NCBI RefSeq assembly: GCF_000006565.2
Contig: NC_031475.1
Location: forward strand, 2,526,190 to 2,590,189
Direction: 5' to 3'
From: Toxoplasma gondii ME49
Lineage: Eukaryota; Apicomplexa; Conoidasida; Eucoccidiorida; Sarcocystidae
Length of the DNA stretch: 64,000 bases
The position numbers and the translations under genes are program-made. Positions 1 through 11,700 of this stretch are shown one piece after another (position 1 is the first letter of the stretch; each line of letters opens with the position of its first letter). A model generated the notes under the pieces. The model did no database searches. It saw only the letters and a program-made list of their open reading frames with translations, and was not told the origin of the DNA.

Positions 1-1316
1 CGAAATCTTCCGTATGCATTGTCTCCAACAGTTAAAAGCCTATCACCTCCTACAGCGGGGAAAGCCGTGTTTTTCGACCCTCGTTTGAGCAGACTGCATA
101 TCCCAGACTAAGGCCTCCAGGATTCGTTCATCGCAGAAACTGTAAAACAGCGAAGGTCGTGGATTTTATATCCTACGACAGAGAACCTTCTTCACACTGG
201 TCGTATTCTAGGCGTAAGATGTATATGGCTGTTGTCACTCTTAGGCAGGTTTTGGCGCGTCTGTAGAGAGCTCAAAGAAACACACTAATTGCAGTGTGTA
301 GATCACTATAAAGGAAGTCTTGCACTTAACATGGTGGCCGTAGAAACCATAATAGAACTTGGATCCGGTAAAACAAAGACCTTCAAGATCTAAACCGGGA
401 GTCCGACTCGTAGCATTTGATCCCTGCCCTGCTCAGCAACAAATAATCAGCGGCAGCATTCTCTTTTAGAATAGTTTCTTAGCTACAATATTTTACTCTG
501 CTCCTGGATTGGTTCTGTGCATATGCTAAACGAACGCTGCTGACGGACAGCTCCCCAGCACACCCGAATGCCGGTAGGATACAGAAATCCACCGCCTTGA
601 GCATTTTCAAGAAGTCTAGTAGATTGGTGGAGTATAGCAATCATGAAAAACTTTTCCCAGAAACAAGAAAGATTGATTGTTGCCTGGGGACGGTTGACTA
701 GACACGGGATTGAGGTGCCGCCACGCCGTTTTTGTGTGGTCTTTTCTCATGGTTTCGTTCAGTTAATTCTGCATGTGCATGCGCGGGTTTTTCCCGGCAC
801 TATTTCCTCTGTTTCGAATTTCCTTTGCGTTCCGTTCTTTTCTGTTCTTCGTAGCCCGTTTTCGTTCCAACTCCTCGACCATCCGCGATTGCGAGAGATC
901 GTTGTCAGCATACAGAGTTCTTTTTGGGTACCGCTCTAGTCTCAGCGTTGCTCCGGCTGTCTCGAACTCTCCAACCTCTCGAGTTCACAGCGTCCGTTCT
1001 CTTTCTTTTCCTCGCCTAGCCGTCGTCAAAATCTACTCTTTGGAACTTGTCGGTTTCACACTGTTTTGCCGACCTGCCACTTATTTCGTCCTTTGACCTT
1101 TCTCCGCCTCTCCAGTTTCTTTCTCCCGCGGAACGTCGAGTTCTCCCCGTTTATCTTGCCACCTCAAGGTCGCCTGCATTTCGCTTCCCGTGCTTTCTCC
1201 GTCTCTCTGTCTTCTAGTTTTGGTCCTTCCCTTCTCTGCCCTTCAAGTGGACCCTTGGTCTCCGGAGCTGTCTGTTTCTCCTCCCCCTCCTTCTGCTTGT
1301 CTTCCCGCTATCGATT
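1..1316. other. Upstream region and pyrimidine-rich leader of NAA50
   Basis: No coding exon is recognisable here. From roughly position 750 the + strand becomes rich in T and C, as expected of a long 5' leader running into the NAA50 start codon. The small open frames in this stretch overlap one another and show no family motif. A degenerate copy of a dispersed repeat starts at 378. Confidence 0.5.
378..435 (+). repeat. Degenerate dispersed repeat, copy 1
   Basis: An 18-base core (GACCTTCAAGATCTAAAC, 378-395) recurs exactly at 15798-15815. Similarity continues more loosely downstream in both copies through ACTC, GATCC and finally ATAATCA. The element type is unknown; it could be an old transposable-element or organelle-derived fragment. 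Confidence 0.45.
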
Positions 1317-3545
1317 ATGGGGAGGCTGCCAGACGTCCAGAACGCGGCGGCGACGCCAGCGAGCGCCTCTCGTGAAAACTCTGCGAATTCATCCAGTGCA
1401 AACAGTGCTTCGAAGGCTCCTTTTCCAGATCCCCCACCATGCTTCGGATTAGGGCAGCTCACTCGACATAATGCGATGCAGCTGAAGCAGCTCAACCTCG
1501 CAACTCTCCCCGTCACTTACGGAGACACGCTGTATGAACAGCTCCAGCGACATAGCGAGTTCTCGCGGCTTGGTAGGCCACAGAAACGTGGATTCACACG
1601 ATCGTCTCCTCTCCTCTTCCCTCCTGTATGGAAGCCTAAGGATCAACAGTCACAGGGGGGAGGGGGGGGGAGTTGGATGCATGAGTCTTTGTCGCCTCTC
1701 CTTTTGAGGTTCTCGCGTTCTGTATGGTGGCGAATCTGCTTGCGTCTTTCCACGTTTCGTCTTTCGCTCTTCAGCAGGCGTCTCGTTCGTTTTCTCTGAC
1801 TGCCTTTTGATGGGATGCGTATGTTTTCATTCCATGGGCTCTGCTCTGTGGCAGCGGTCGAGAAACGCTTCAACCGTCTAGAGTCGCCCTCCTCGCCGTT
1901 ACCAGTGTCGGTGTACGAAAGCAAGCATAGATCCAATCGAGTAGTGAGGTGGAAATATCAGTCTATGGTGCAAATTGGATGATGCGTGCTGCGTCGATTC
2001 CTCAATGTCTGGTGCAGAGTCGTGGCTTAGGTAGTCGGACAAGGAGAACGACGACTGCCCATCATCACTAGATCCTGTCAATGACATGGTAGAGGTGTGA
2101 AGCGGTACTGCGTATGACAATCACGCTCACATTCTTTTTCCAAATAAGCATCCATCCCTGACTAGATTTTTCAAGTGGTGTCCCCTTCCCGTGTCATTCG
2201 TTCCAGTCTCTCTTTTTCTCTGTTTTAGCATGGTGACCCACTTGCGTCTCTGCTCATCGGACTCGCGTCCGTTTCGAGGATTTGTCTCGTTTCCGCTTCC
2301 AGGCTACTTGGGAGAAGTGATGGTCGGTGCCATCTGCTGCCGAGTAGAAGCCCCTGCAGCTCCAGCTCCAGGCGCCGCCAAGAAGAAACACCGTCTGTAC
2401 ATCATGACGCTATCAGTCCTAAAGCCTTACCGCAGATACGGCGTTGGTACGTTCTTCTGTTCTCTGGCGTTCCCTCTCGGGTGTCTAGACACCGGAGACT
2501 TTCTCCAGTCGTCTCTGTTGTTCTCGTGTGCGACAGAGACATCGCCATGTGCGGCACTGTTGCAAGAGACTGTTACCAGCAACTTTAGAACTCCCGTATC
2601 TCTGTTTCTTCCAGTAGAGTTGGAAGGTTTGACAGGGTGACTTCCAAGGAGCATGCCTGCATCCGATACTTGAGCGGGTCTTCGTCGCACTACATGCAAG
2701 GCCTTGAGGGACAGGAGTTTTCCGCGATTGCCGAGCTCATGCATCTTGCTCCCTTTTGTTTCGCTCTGGTTTCTTTTCGTTGAGAGAAGAACAGCTGAAC
2801 CTCCTGTTTCCACAGAGAGAAGGCGAACTCCAACGGGCTACCAAAAGAGGGGTCTCGCTGCAGCTGTCTGTCTGTACATCTGAGGCTGCCCTCCAGTGGC
2901 TTCAGCATTTGCTAATCTCCTCGTTCGCCTTCCCCAACTTTTTTGCATAACAGTTTCTCTTTTTTGTGTTTAACCTGGTCTTGCTACTACTCTGTTCTTC
3001 TCGGCTTCCCCCCCGCCCCCTCCACCTCTGTCCTCGTCCGTGCTTCGCGGTGTGTGTGCCACAACTGGCATTCGGTAAACATTTGCATCAGTATTTTCTG
3101 AATGAAAATGGTAGCAGTTGAACACTTTGAGTTTTTTCAGGCTCTCTCTAACTTAGGAGGCCGAAATATAGGAAATGGATGGATTATCAATATCTAAATT
3201 AAACCGCTTTGTTTCTCTCTGTTTTGGCCTTCAGCCTCTGGTCTTTTGTCCTACGTGCTCTCGCGAGCGTCTCAGCCACAGACAGGCGTCGAGTTGGAGG
3301 ACTGTTACCTGCATGTCTGGACTGAGAACAAGTATGCTCTTGCCTTCTACGAGAAGCGTGGCTTCGTCAATGAAGGAATCCAGGAAAACTACTACACAGA
3401 TGTCACTCCAACGTCTGCCTACATTCTGCGAGCGCCGCTGCCTTGGGTCTATGCAGACCCTAAACTTGCATCAAGAGACGCCGACGACTACGACGTCACG
3501 CAGCACAACCTTGTCGCCGCGGTCTCGCCACCTGGCAGCAAGTAG
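1317..3545 (+). CDS. NAA50: N-alpha-acetyltransferase 50-like protein (GNAT family)
   Basis: Predicted catalytic N-terminal acetyltransferase that transfers acetyl from acetyl-CoA to protein N-termini; in other eukaryotes NAA50 associates with the ribosome-bound NatA complex. Exons are 1317-1572, 2303-2446 and 3235-3545, all with GT-AG borders and matching phases, giving 236 residues. Exon 1 carries [16 protein letters not shown], which matches the start of NAA50. Exon 2 carries VGAICCRVE and [18 protein letters not shown]. The acetyl-CoA loop R-x-x-G-x-A (about residues 129-134) is split by intron 2. Exon 3 has [20 protein letters not shown] and ENYYTDV, the C-terminal GNAT strand and substrate-site region. 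The protein has an N-terminal extension of about 45 residues rich in Ala, Ser and Asn, so it is longer than the animal protein. The start is the first Met in frame. The family call is firm; activity is inferred. Confidence 0.92.
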
Positions 3546-5772
3546 CGAGTCGAAGAGAAATCAGGAAAAGGGATCTTCGCTAGCACAGGAGATCGTCATT
3601 TGGGGAAAGCGGGGCATTTACAGAACGTGGGTACTCCTCTGTTTTAGGGGCGATGGCAGTGACAAGAGACGGAAGAGGTGCGGATGTGAAAGGATCGGAG
3701 AACAATTGGTAGAAAACACAAGGCAGGAGAACGCGGTAGGTACCAAGCGAGGGGGCCGCTGTGATGCGCGTGTAGCACTTGCTGTACTAAAGTGTGAACA
3801 GAGGACTACAGAACAGAGTGACTCAAAACAGTCTGAGTCTGCACCCTGGAGATGCTCACGCTGTTGTGGCCACAGAGTGAGGAAGCTGCTTTCAAAAACG
3901 GTTTACAGATAGCCGTTTGCGTCTGAGAAGAGCCGATAGAGCTGGTAAAGATATCCTTTGGGGTCTCCTCGGGAACGGATCGTCCATAATTTTCTAGCAT
4001 CTTGTTCTCCCGTTCTCGTCAAGAGATCTGGAGTAGATGGAAACGTCTCATTTATCGCCCCATTTCTAAGAAACCCAGGCGGCGACAAAGCATCCTGTGT
4101 GTGGAACAGAAGAACAGTTCAGCAATGCCCGGAAGTGCCTCCGTGTTGTATAGACGCGATACAGAGTTTCACGAGGAACAATACGCAGCGTAATCGTTTC
4201 CGTATCTGCTCAAGGACGCCTTTTTCTCATCAAGTCGCACCCCATCTACGGTGCCCCCTATGGTTGTCAGCTGAATCCTGTGCGGTAACGAATAATGAGG
4301 TGCGGTGGACGTGCTGAGGCAGTCCGAGGATCAGAACGCCTAAGATGATCTGACCGGTTATTGCCGGTGTACCTTACGACAGAGACCGATTTAATCACGT
4401 GTGAGACATTTTGCGGCCGTCGTTAGCCTATCCGGAAGGATCGGTTCCAACTGCAAATACACCACACTGCATTTCCTCATCCGCCGCGTCGCTCGTTTGC
4501 AGACAGTGTACCAGTTAATGCAAGGTTCCTTAAGTGAGATGTTATCGGAGCCATTAGCAATTATATGTGAACATTTTCTGGGCGGTCATTTACAAGCTTA
4601 TATCTACATTTTGTCGGGAAACTTTACAATCTTATCTCTGTAATCTGTCGATGCCCCGACGTCGCAACAATCCTGCGTAGCTTAGGACAGTCGTGCACTG
4701 TCATATTCAGCTTATTGTAGAAACGGACCAGAAACGCTAATGTTTCTTTGTACTGCGTGAAGATGCGGAAGAAGCAGGTGCGACTCTCTGTGTCGTTCGT
4801 TCTTTCTCTGCGGCTCTTTTTATCTGATTCTTCCTTTGTTCCTTCCTTCGTCGCTCTGATACGCTCTGCGCCGAACATCGAGAATCATGCTAGCTGGACG
4901 AACTTCAGTGGCGTGCATCGGCACTTATGGATTATTCACGGTTGCCTGAAAACTGTTTGCCACGCCAGGACGTGTCGCGATAAGCACGCCACTTTGTGTG
5001 AAGAACTAGCCGGACTGTTTCTGCGCGGGGCGTCTGCAGATACTGTGCTGTTCTAAATTGCATCGCTTTTTCCGATTCTGGGTGACAAGTCGAATCATGG
5101 TGACTCGTGAGCAGTCACGTACATGAGAGTGCTTTGTCCTTGGAAGCGGCCGCCTCCAGTTCGCCAGCCAGATAGGTAGACTGGCGATGAAACAGAGGCC
5201 CGGTAAAAACATAAATTTTCAACGAGGGTGTGCCCTTATCGATCCCCAGTGTTCCAAAGTCTCGGTGAAAAAACCAGTATCTAGTCGCGATGTCATCTGA
5301 ACTTCATTTCTGTGAGGTTCGAATCCCATGCACCGCACGGAGAAGTTGGGAGTCCACCTGTGTGCTGGCCAAGTCTCAAGCACGCGTACACGGAAGCGAC
5401 CCTGTTCCTCTATTCAAAATCTTTCTGAACAGCGGAGAGCGAAGCCGAGCATGCGCTCCCCCAAACCCAGAAGCTTCCTTGAAAGGAAAACGAAGACAAC
5501 CGTGTCCCTGACGCGAATACTCCGGATATCGCACCTTGGACATCAAAAAGGGCCAACTCGTCTGGAGCCTCTTTTCACATACCAAGTCGATAAGCGAAAC
5601 TCAGTGGAAAGCCGGAAGATGCCTTTCAGATGTCAAGAAAAAACTCGAGCATCAAGACACCCGGTGGCGTCCGCTCCTGTACTCTTGTTTTCTGCGCCAA
5701 CGGCGCAATGCGTCGTACTCAACAGGGTAAGTGTTGCCCCCACCACCCTGCGTTCCTCAAACTGTTCTCGTA
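3546..5772. other. Intergenic region between NAA50 and the OFD1-like gene (convergent 3' ends)
   Basis: Both flanking genes end here, so 3' untranslated sequence of each is expected. No multi-exon gene could be assembled. One AT-richer stretch (about 4500-4643) has a short open frame whose end resembles the last helix of ATP synthase subunit a; it is listed as a finding, not as a gene. Confidence 0.5.
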
Positions 5773-8700
5773 TCACCGGTCGTGTAGATCTGCCATCTCG
5801 GCGGCTACAGTGTAACTGACTGCGAGAGGAACACTTAATTCTGCCACAGTGTCATCCAACACGAGAGGCTGGTCGATGGAGTGATCGTCGCTGACGGGAC
5901 CGAGCACTCCAGGAGCCCAGCCAGCGTTCGCGGTCACAGGAGAGTTCGTAGAAAAGGTGCTCAATCGCTCTGGCCTGCCGCCGTCTCCCAGCCCGCGAGT
6001 CTCGCCAGCGGCTGGCGACCCCAGCGATTCGCTGTCCAGTTGGGACGACAGTCCTCCGGCAGAAGGTGGTCTGTCGTGTCTAGCGTTGTGGAAACTCTGT
6101 TTCGAAGGACCAAAGCTCTGATCGCAAGCAGAACCTGGATCGGAACTCCTCCGCGCCGACATCCGACTCGACGGAGATCCCTGGGCAGACCGCGCCAGAG
6201 GTGTACATACGCTGCACGTCGCTCCAGGCCGGTTATAGGCAGCGAAGGCTCTCGCAGCTGTCCCTGCTGGATAGTGGGCAGGCAGGGGGTCCGGTGCAAG
6301 TTCAGGGAGTCGCCACTGCGGCGAATTCAGTTCAGTCCAGTGCGCATGCGCCGGCGGGCTTGGGCTCCGAGGAGGGACTGGACTCTTTTGCGTGCTTCTG
6401 CTTCGACTTCTCTTTCCAACAGTATTCCTCGCAGAAGGCGAGGGTATACGCAACGAGGGAGAAGCAGCCGACAACGGAGTCAAAGAGACAGCGGGCGGAC
6501 CTGACGACAAATCCGACTGCCCACGTAAACCGACAGCGGTAGGGGAACTTCTCCGAGAGAGAGGACGAGAAGACGGCGACCGCGACTGGGGGAGCAGGTT
6601 TGACGGGTGACGTGGAGGACGAGGAGACAAGGACCTGGAGACGGTTCGGAGAGAAAGCAACCGAGAAGCAGGAACGGGAGACACAGAACGAGACTCTGTA
6701 CGCGAAGACGGACGAGGCAAGAGCGAACGAGGGCCATGTCGAGAGGCAGAGCGACTGATCCTGCGGGTGCGGGGTGTAGTGACACCCGAGCGAGGACGGG
6801 GTGAGCGCAGACGGCTAGGTTCAGCAGAGACATGTGCAAGGGTCCGTGTTCGGGGAGACTGAGGAAGAGGCGAGAAGGAAGAACTTGGCGCTCTTGCACG
6901 AGAACAAGACAAATGTTGCGAACTCTCCACTTCTCCTCCCATTGCCACGGCCTCGCAGCGGCTCTGACACTGCTGTCCTCCCGCGAAAGTTCCTTCTTTA
7001 TTTCCGACGGTGGGCCCTGACGTCGTCTCAGCCTCTGCAGACGTTGCGTGCGCCCCGCGCTGCCGTCGCCTGACAGTATCGCGGCCAGGTGAAGTTTGAC
7101 TGTTGCTTGGAAGGTTCGACAGACTGCGTCTGACAGCAGAAAAATGATGTTGCGTCTGCACTGGGCTCCGCGAAACACTCCTTTTCAAGGAGCGCGCTTT
7201 CTCCGGAGGATCCGGAAGCAGGTTCTGACTGGACCCCGGCTGTATGCCACGCCGATCGAGGGACGACAGCTGCCGACTTCGGGAGACGCAGAGAGAGGTC
7301 TCCAGAAACTCGTGACATGGAGACGACGAAAGATCTTCCACGGATGCACAGTTTCCACTGTTCCGTTCCACGCTGGGGTGAAGACCCGCATACACACGTG
7401 GGCCGCAGTTTGCTTCTGGAGAAGCAACACTGAAGGTAGAACCTGCATGGCTGTACCCTATAAACTCAGAGTGACTTGACATGTCATCCTGTCTAACGGG
7501 GAGACAGGCGAGAAGACCAGGACTTGAAGCGATGGGTACGAAAGCAGACACATGGGGCTTGACGTGGAACGTGTCTGGCTGACGCGAAAGGCTCCGAGGC
7601 ATGTGACAGGGCGATCGAGCGTCGACGACAGGCAAATGTGACCTCACTGCCCGGCCTTGGGACAGATCGTCGACCCTGCCGCAGGCGTACGACACCGTAC
7701 AAGTGGGCTTGCCTTCTCTCTGACTCACGAAAGCGACTCTATCAGTGCCTGCATCTTCCGGTTCGAGTGTTGCTTCGCGCCTCTGCTCCTGCGCGTTGCT
7801 ACCTCCATAATAAGGCGACGCAGGCCCCGCAAATGCGCTTTCGTTCATCGGGTCTAGTGCATCGCTGCGACACAACTGTGGAGAGTGCTCTCTGCGCTCC
7901 GAAGTTGGTCGAGAGAGAGCTTCCGCTGACACAGCTAGCGTCTGTAGGGCTCCGTCGCCTGCTTCCGGCTCTTGCATCGACGCCCCTGGAGCTAGCGGAG
8001 AGACTGGAGACAGTTCGTAGGCGTCGTGCAAAGGCCTGAGTCGAGGCTGCGTGGCCACTCTGTCTCCAAGATTCAAGCTACCCGGCGATGATCTGAGACG
8101 ACGTATCTCATCGGTTTGTGTCTCTTGTGCAAGGGAACGTTCCCGGTGAGCAAGGCCTCGTTTTGGAGCCGGTAGCCCTCCGAGGTGCGGTGCTGCATCT
8201 CGAGATGTCTCGCGATCCGTTGACTTGCCAGCAACGCCTGCGGTCGGGCTCCTAACCTTCTCGGGGAGAGAAGCGACGCGGCTTGTGGACGGCAAGGTTC
8301 CCAGACCCCCGAGTAGTGGACGATGTCCTGGAGCGTCTGTCACGCCAAGAGCGTCAAAATGGCCAGAGGAAGGCGACACGCTGCAGAGCTGCCTGACAGA
8401 CGCCTGGGTGTCTAGCTGGGCATTTGCGACCAGTTGAGGCGCGGAGGTGGCCAGCCAAACCGCTGCTGTGTGTTGTTCAGATGGTCCAGAAGGCTCACGA
8501 GCTGTGGATTTGTCAGGGGATATCGCGAGAACCTCTTGAAGCACACAGAACGTCGCTCCTCTCTCCAAAGCTCTCTGAGGGAGGAGCAGCTCTTCCCGCC
8601 GAAGCATTGTCCCCTCACGACTGCTACGTCCTCCAATGTCGACGCAGTGGCCTGTGGCACCTCCCGTGCCTCCTTCACGAACTTCTCCTTCTTCCAAATC

Positions 8701-11700
8701 TTCGTCATCGTCCTCTGCTGCAGCTGCAGCGAGCAGCCCTCTGCCTCTAGCGAAGGGTCCGATTGTCGCCCTAGACTCGCAGAAGATATTTCCTTCACAG
8801 AACCTCCGTGTTTTCTCCACTTCCGTACCCCGTGCTTTCCCGCAGTTCTCCTCATTCCCCTGCTCAAACTCGAGTGCTCCACTTCGTTCTGCTCCAAGCG
8901 TTCTTGGTGACGCACAGAGAAGATCTGAGCCAGAGCACGACCTAACGTCGTGCCTTGTCCCTTCGTTCAAATCACGTAAAGCTTCTCCGTCTCGCTTCCC
9001 AGCGGGCGCGGTTGCGGCATCACCCCGTATTCCCGTAGGTACTTCCGGACCTCGCTCTCGTGTTCCTGAAACGCCCACCGCACTCCAGGGTCTGTTCTGG
9101 ACCCAAGCAGAAGGCGAGACACCAGTCTCTTCTGGCGAGAAACAGCATGCCGCCGGCGAACGCTCGCGCGCTTCCAGAGACAGGACAGGAGGTGCAGACA
9201 CCGCTCCAGGTCGAGGAGACAGCTGCACGAAGACTGCCTTTTGAGTCTCGTTCGAACTCGTGGCTAGCATGACGCGGATGCCTGTGTCGGTGAGTTCCCC
9301 GGAAGACTTCTGGGAGAGCGGGAGCAGAGCTTTCGACTCGTGGTGGCGTTTGTGAACTCCAGACTGCAGAAGGCCCGGATCCCGGAAAGACGTGGCTAGC
9401 TGAGGGGAGGGTTGACGGGTGCTTTTCGTCACTGGAATCTTATGCGAGTCTGGCCCTGAAACTGGATCACGGAAACTCGAAATGTCGGCCGCGCATCCAG
9501 CCGGAACCCCGCGGTCACTCCTGGTTCCCTTCTGCTCGCCACGAACTTTGTGGGGCTCTGCACACATCGGGGTACCTCGGGGCTCTGAAGTCCTCGAGGC
9601 AGGAACGAGAGGCTTCTGTCCGGAGCGCTTCTTCTCCCTGTTTCCTTCTAGGTCAGGCGTATCGCTTAGCTTCTCTTCTTCAGGGGAGAATCGAGGTACA
9701 GAGGTACTGCGGCAAAAACGAAAATGCTTTCGGCCTGCCTGCGCAGATACGCTAGCACTCGCGGCGAGCTCTAGAGGCCTGGCACACTGTGCAGACGCAG
9801 AGAGGACTCGAGAAGGGAACACGCGTCCTCTACCGAGTTGAGGCGGGTTGTCGGCAGCTCGCATAAGCTGGAAAGGCCCGGGCCGCGAACTAGGCGAAGG
9901 CCGCCTGGTTTCTGAGGGATTTCCACGCATAGCCTGGTTGCCAGAAGACTGTAGAGACTCAATGAAGTGTTTGACGCGCCGCTCAAGATCCTCAATTTTC
10001 ATCTCTGTCAGCTCGCGTTGAAAGCCTGTTTTTCTACTCTTGGGGAACGTTCCTTGCCCCAAGTCCGCGTCGGTGTGTAGACATTGCACCCTGTCACTCG
10101 GAGACAGCTTTCCGTAACTCTTCTCCAAGCAGCTCACCCCCGACGTACAGTTTTCTCTACAGATTTTCTCGAGAGAGCCGAGCGGCACATCGCCTAGACA
10201 GAACCCGAAGGGCTGATCAGCTGTTCTTCCTTGTTTAAAGGTCTCTCGACTCCTAGGACTTCTTGTCTCTTGGTCAATTCCCCTGCAAGGCTTTTCATTG
10301 GATCTGCGACGAGCAGGAGTGGTACGGAGACAGCCTCCTCTGCTAGGATATGGCCGAGGGGTTGTCCAGGATCCTCGATCTGGCACAGGTTGAAGCATAG
10401 GCTCAGCATGTTTCTGATCTTCGTCATTGCTTTGCTCCCTGACGCGATTTCGGTGAAGGAGCGTCGGCAGCCTCACGTTTTCCTTCTCTTCCTCGGCTTC
10501 TTCTTCAGTGTCAGCCGTGGCGTGAAGAGCGGCAGACAGCGACGAAATCAGCTGTCTCTGTTGTTCCGAGTACGCTGCAGAGACGTCGCCTTGTCGCCGC
10601 TGCGCCTTCTGTTGCCACTGGAGTCTTCGGATGCTGAGCCTCTCCAGCTCGACCTGCGCTCTGTGCGCTTCTTGCTCCTTCTGAGCCCGAAGATGTCGCT
10701 CCTGGGTGAGGTCGTTTTGCAGCTTTTGCGTCTGTTTCTCCGCCTCTTTCTGTACTTCTTCTCTCGCCTTCGCCACTGCCTGCTCTCGCTCGTACCGGAC
10801 ACGGGCGAGTTCATCCTGAAGCAGGGAGGCTTTTCGTTCAAGTTCTTGGGAGACGAGTCGACTTTCTCGAATGCATCCGTGAAGCTCCTCGACTGTGCGT
10901 GAGTGGGCACGGTGGACACCCTGCTCAACATCTTTTTTCGTTGACAGCTGCTCCAGCAGAGCCGCGTTCTCTTGCTTTAGACAACGCACCTCAGACTCTC
11001 GAGTGTCCAGGTGACCCTTCATTTGCTTCGCGACTTCGTGTGCGAGGCGCAGCTGCTCGTGGAGCTGGACTTTCTCTTGCTGCATCAAAGCCGCAGCCGC
11101 TTCTAGTTGCCTGATCGTCGTCTGCATGTGCTCGTTCGCCGCGGCATGCGCTTTCGCCTGGGACTCCAGGCTCCTGTGGCGCTCCTGGGCGAGTCGCACT
11201 TGCTGCTTCTCGCGCTCGAGGGCCAGACGGTCATTCCGAAGCTGGGACAGGCTTTCTCCCAGTTCTAATTCGACCGCGCGTTTGTGTTCCTCCATCTTCA
11301 GTTGTAGCTGCTTCTCGCTGAGTGCGTCCTCTTGGCTTTTGCGGTTTTCTTTTTCTGAGAGTCGCGCCTCTCGTGCGTCCAGAGCCTTCGCGCGCAGGTC
11401 CAGAGCCTGCTGCTCGAGTTCCCACTGGCGTTTCTGGTCCCGCTGCTGCTGCTGAGTGGCTCGGAGTTGAACACTGATTTCTTGTCTCAAGGCAAAGCCC
11501 TTCTTCTCGATTTCGCTCTCTTTCCGCCGCAGACGCTCCGCGGCAGCCTCTTCCTGGTGCTTCAGCCGCGTCGCGCGATCTGCGTGCAGGCGGTCCAGCT
11601 CCTGCTTGTAGGTCAGCAGGTGCTGTCTGGCCTTCCGGCTTTCTTCCAGCCGCAAAGCGCTCAGCTCCACCGTTCGCATGCGACACACTTCCTGCTCCAT

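Noticed and set aside
5316..5326. tRNA gene suggested by a perfect B-box (GGTTCGAATCC)
   Set aside because: The flanking bases do not form a T-stem, and no A-box or acceptor stem could be paired at the right distance.
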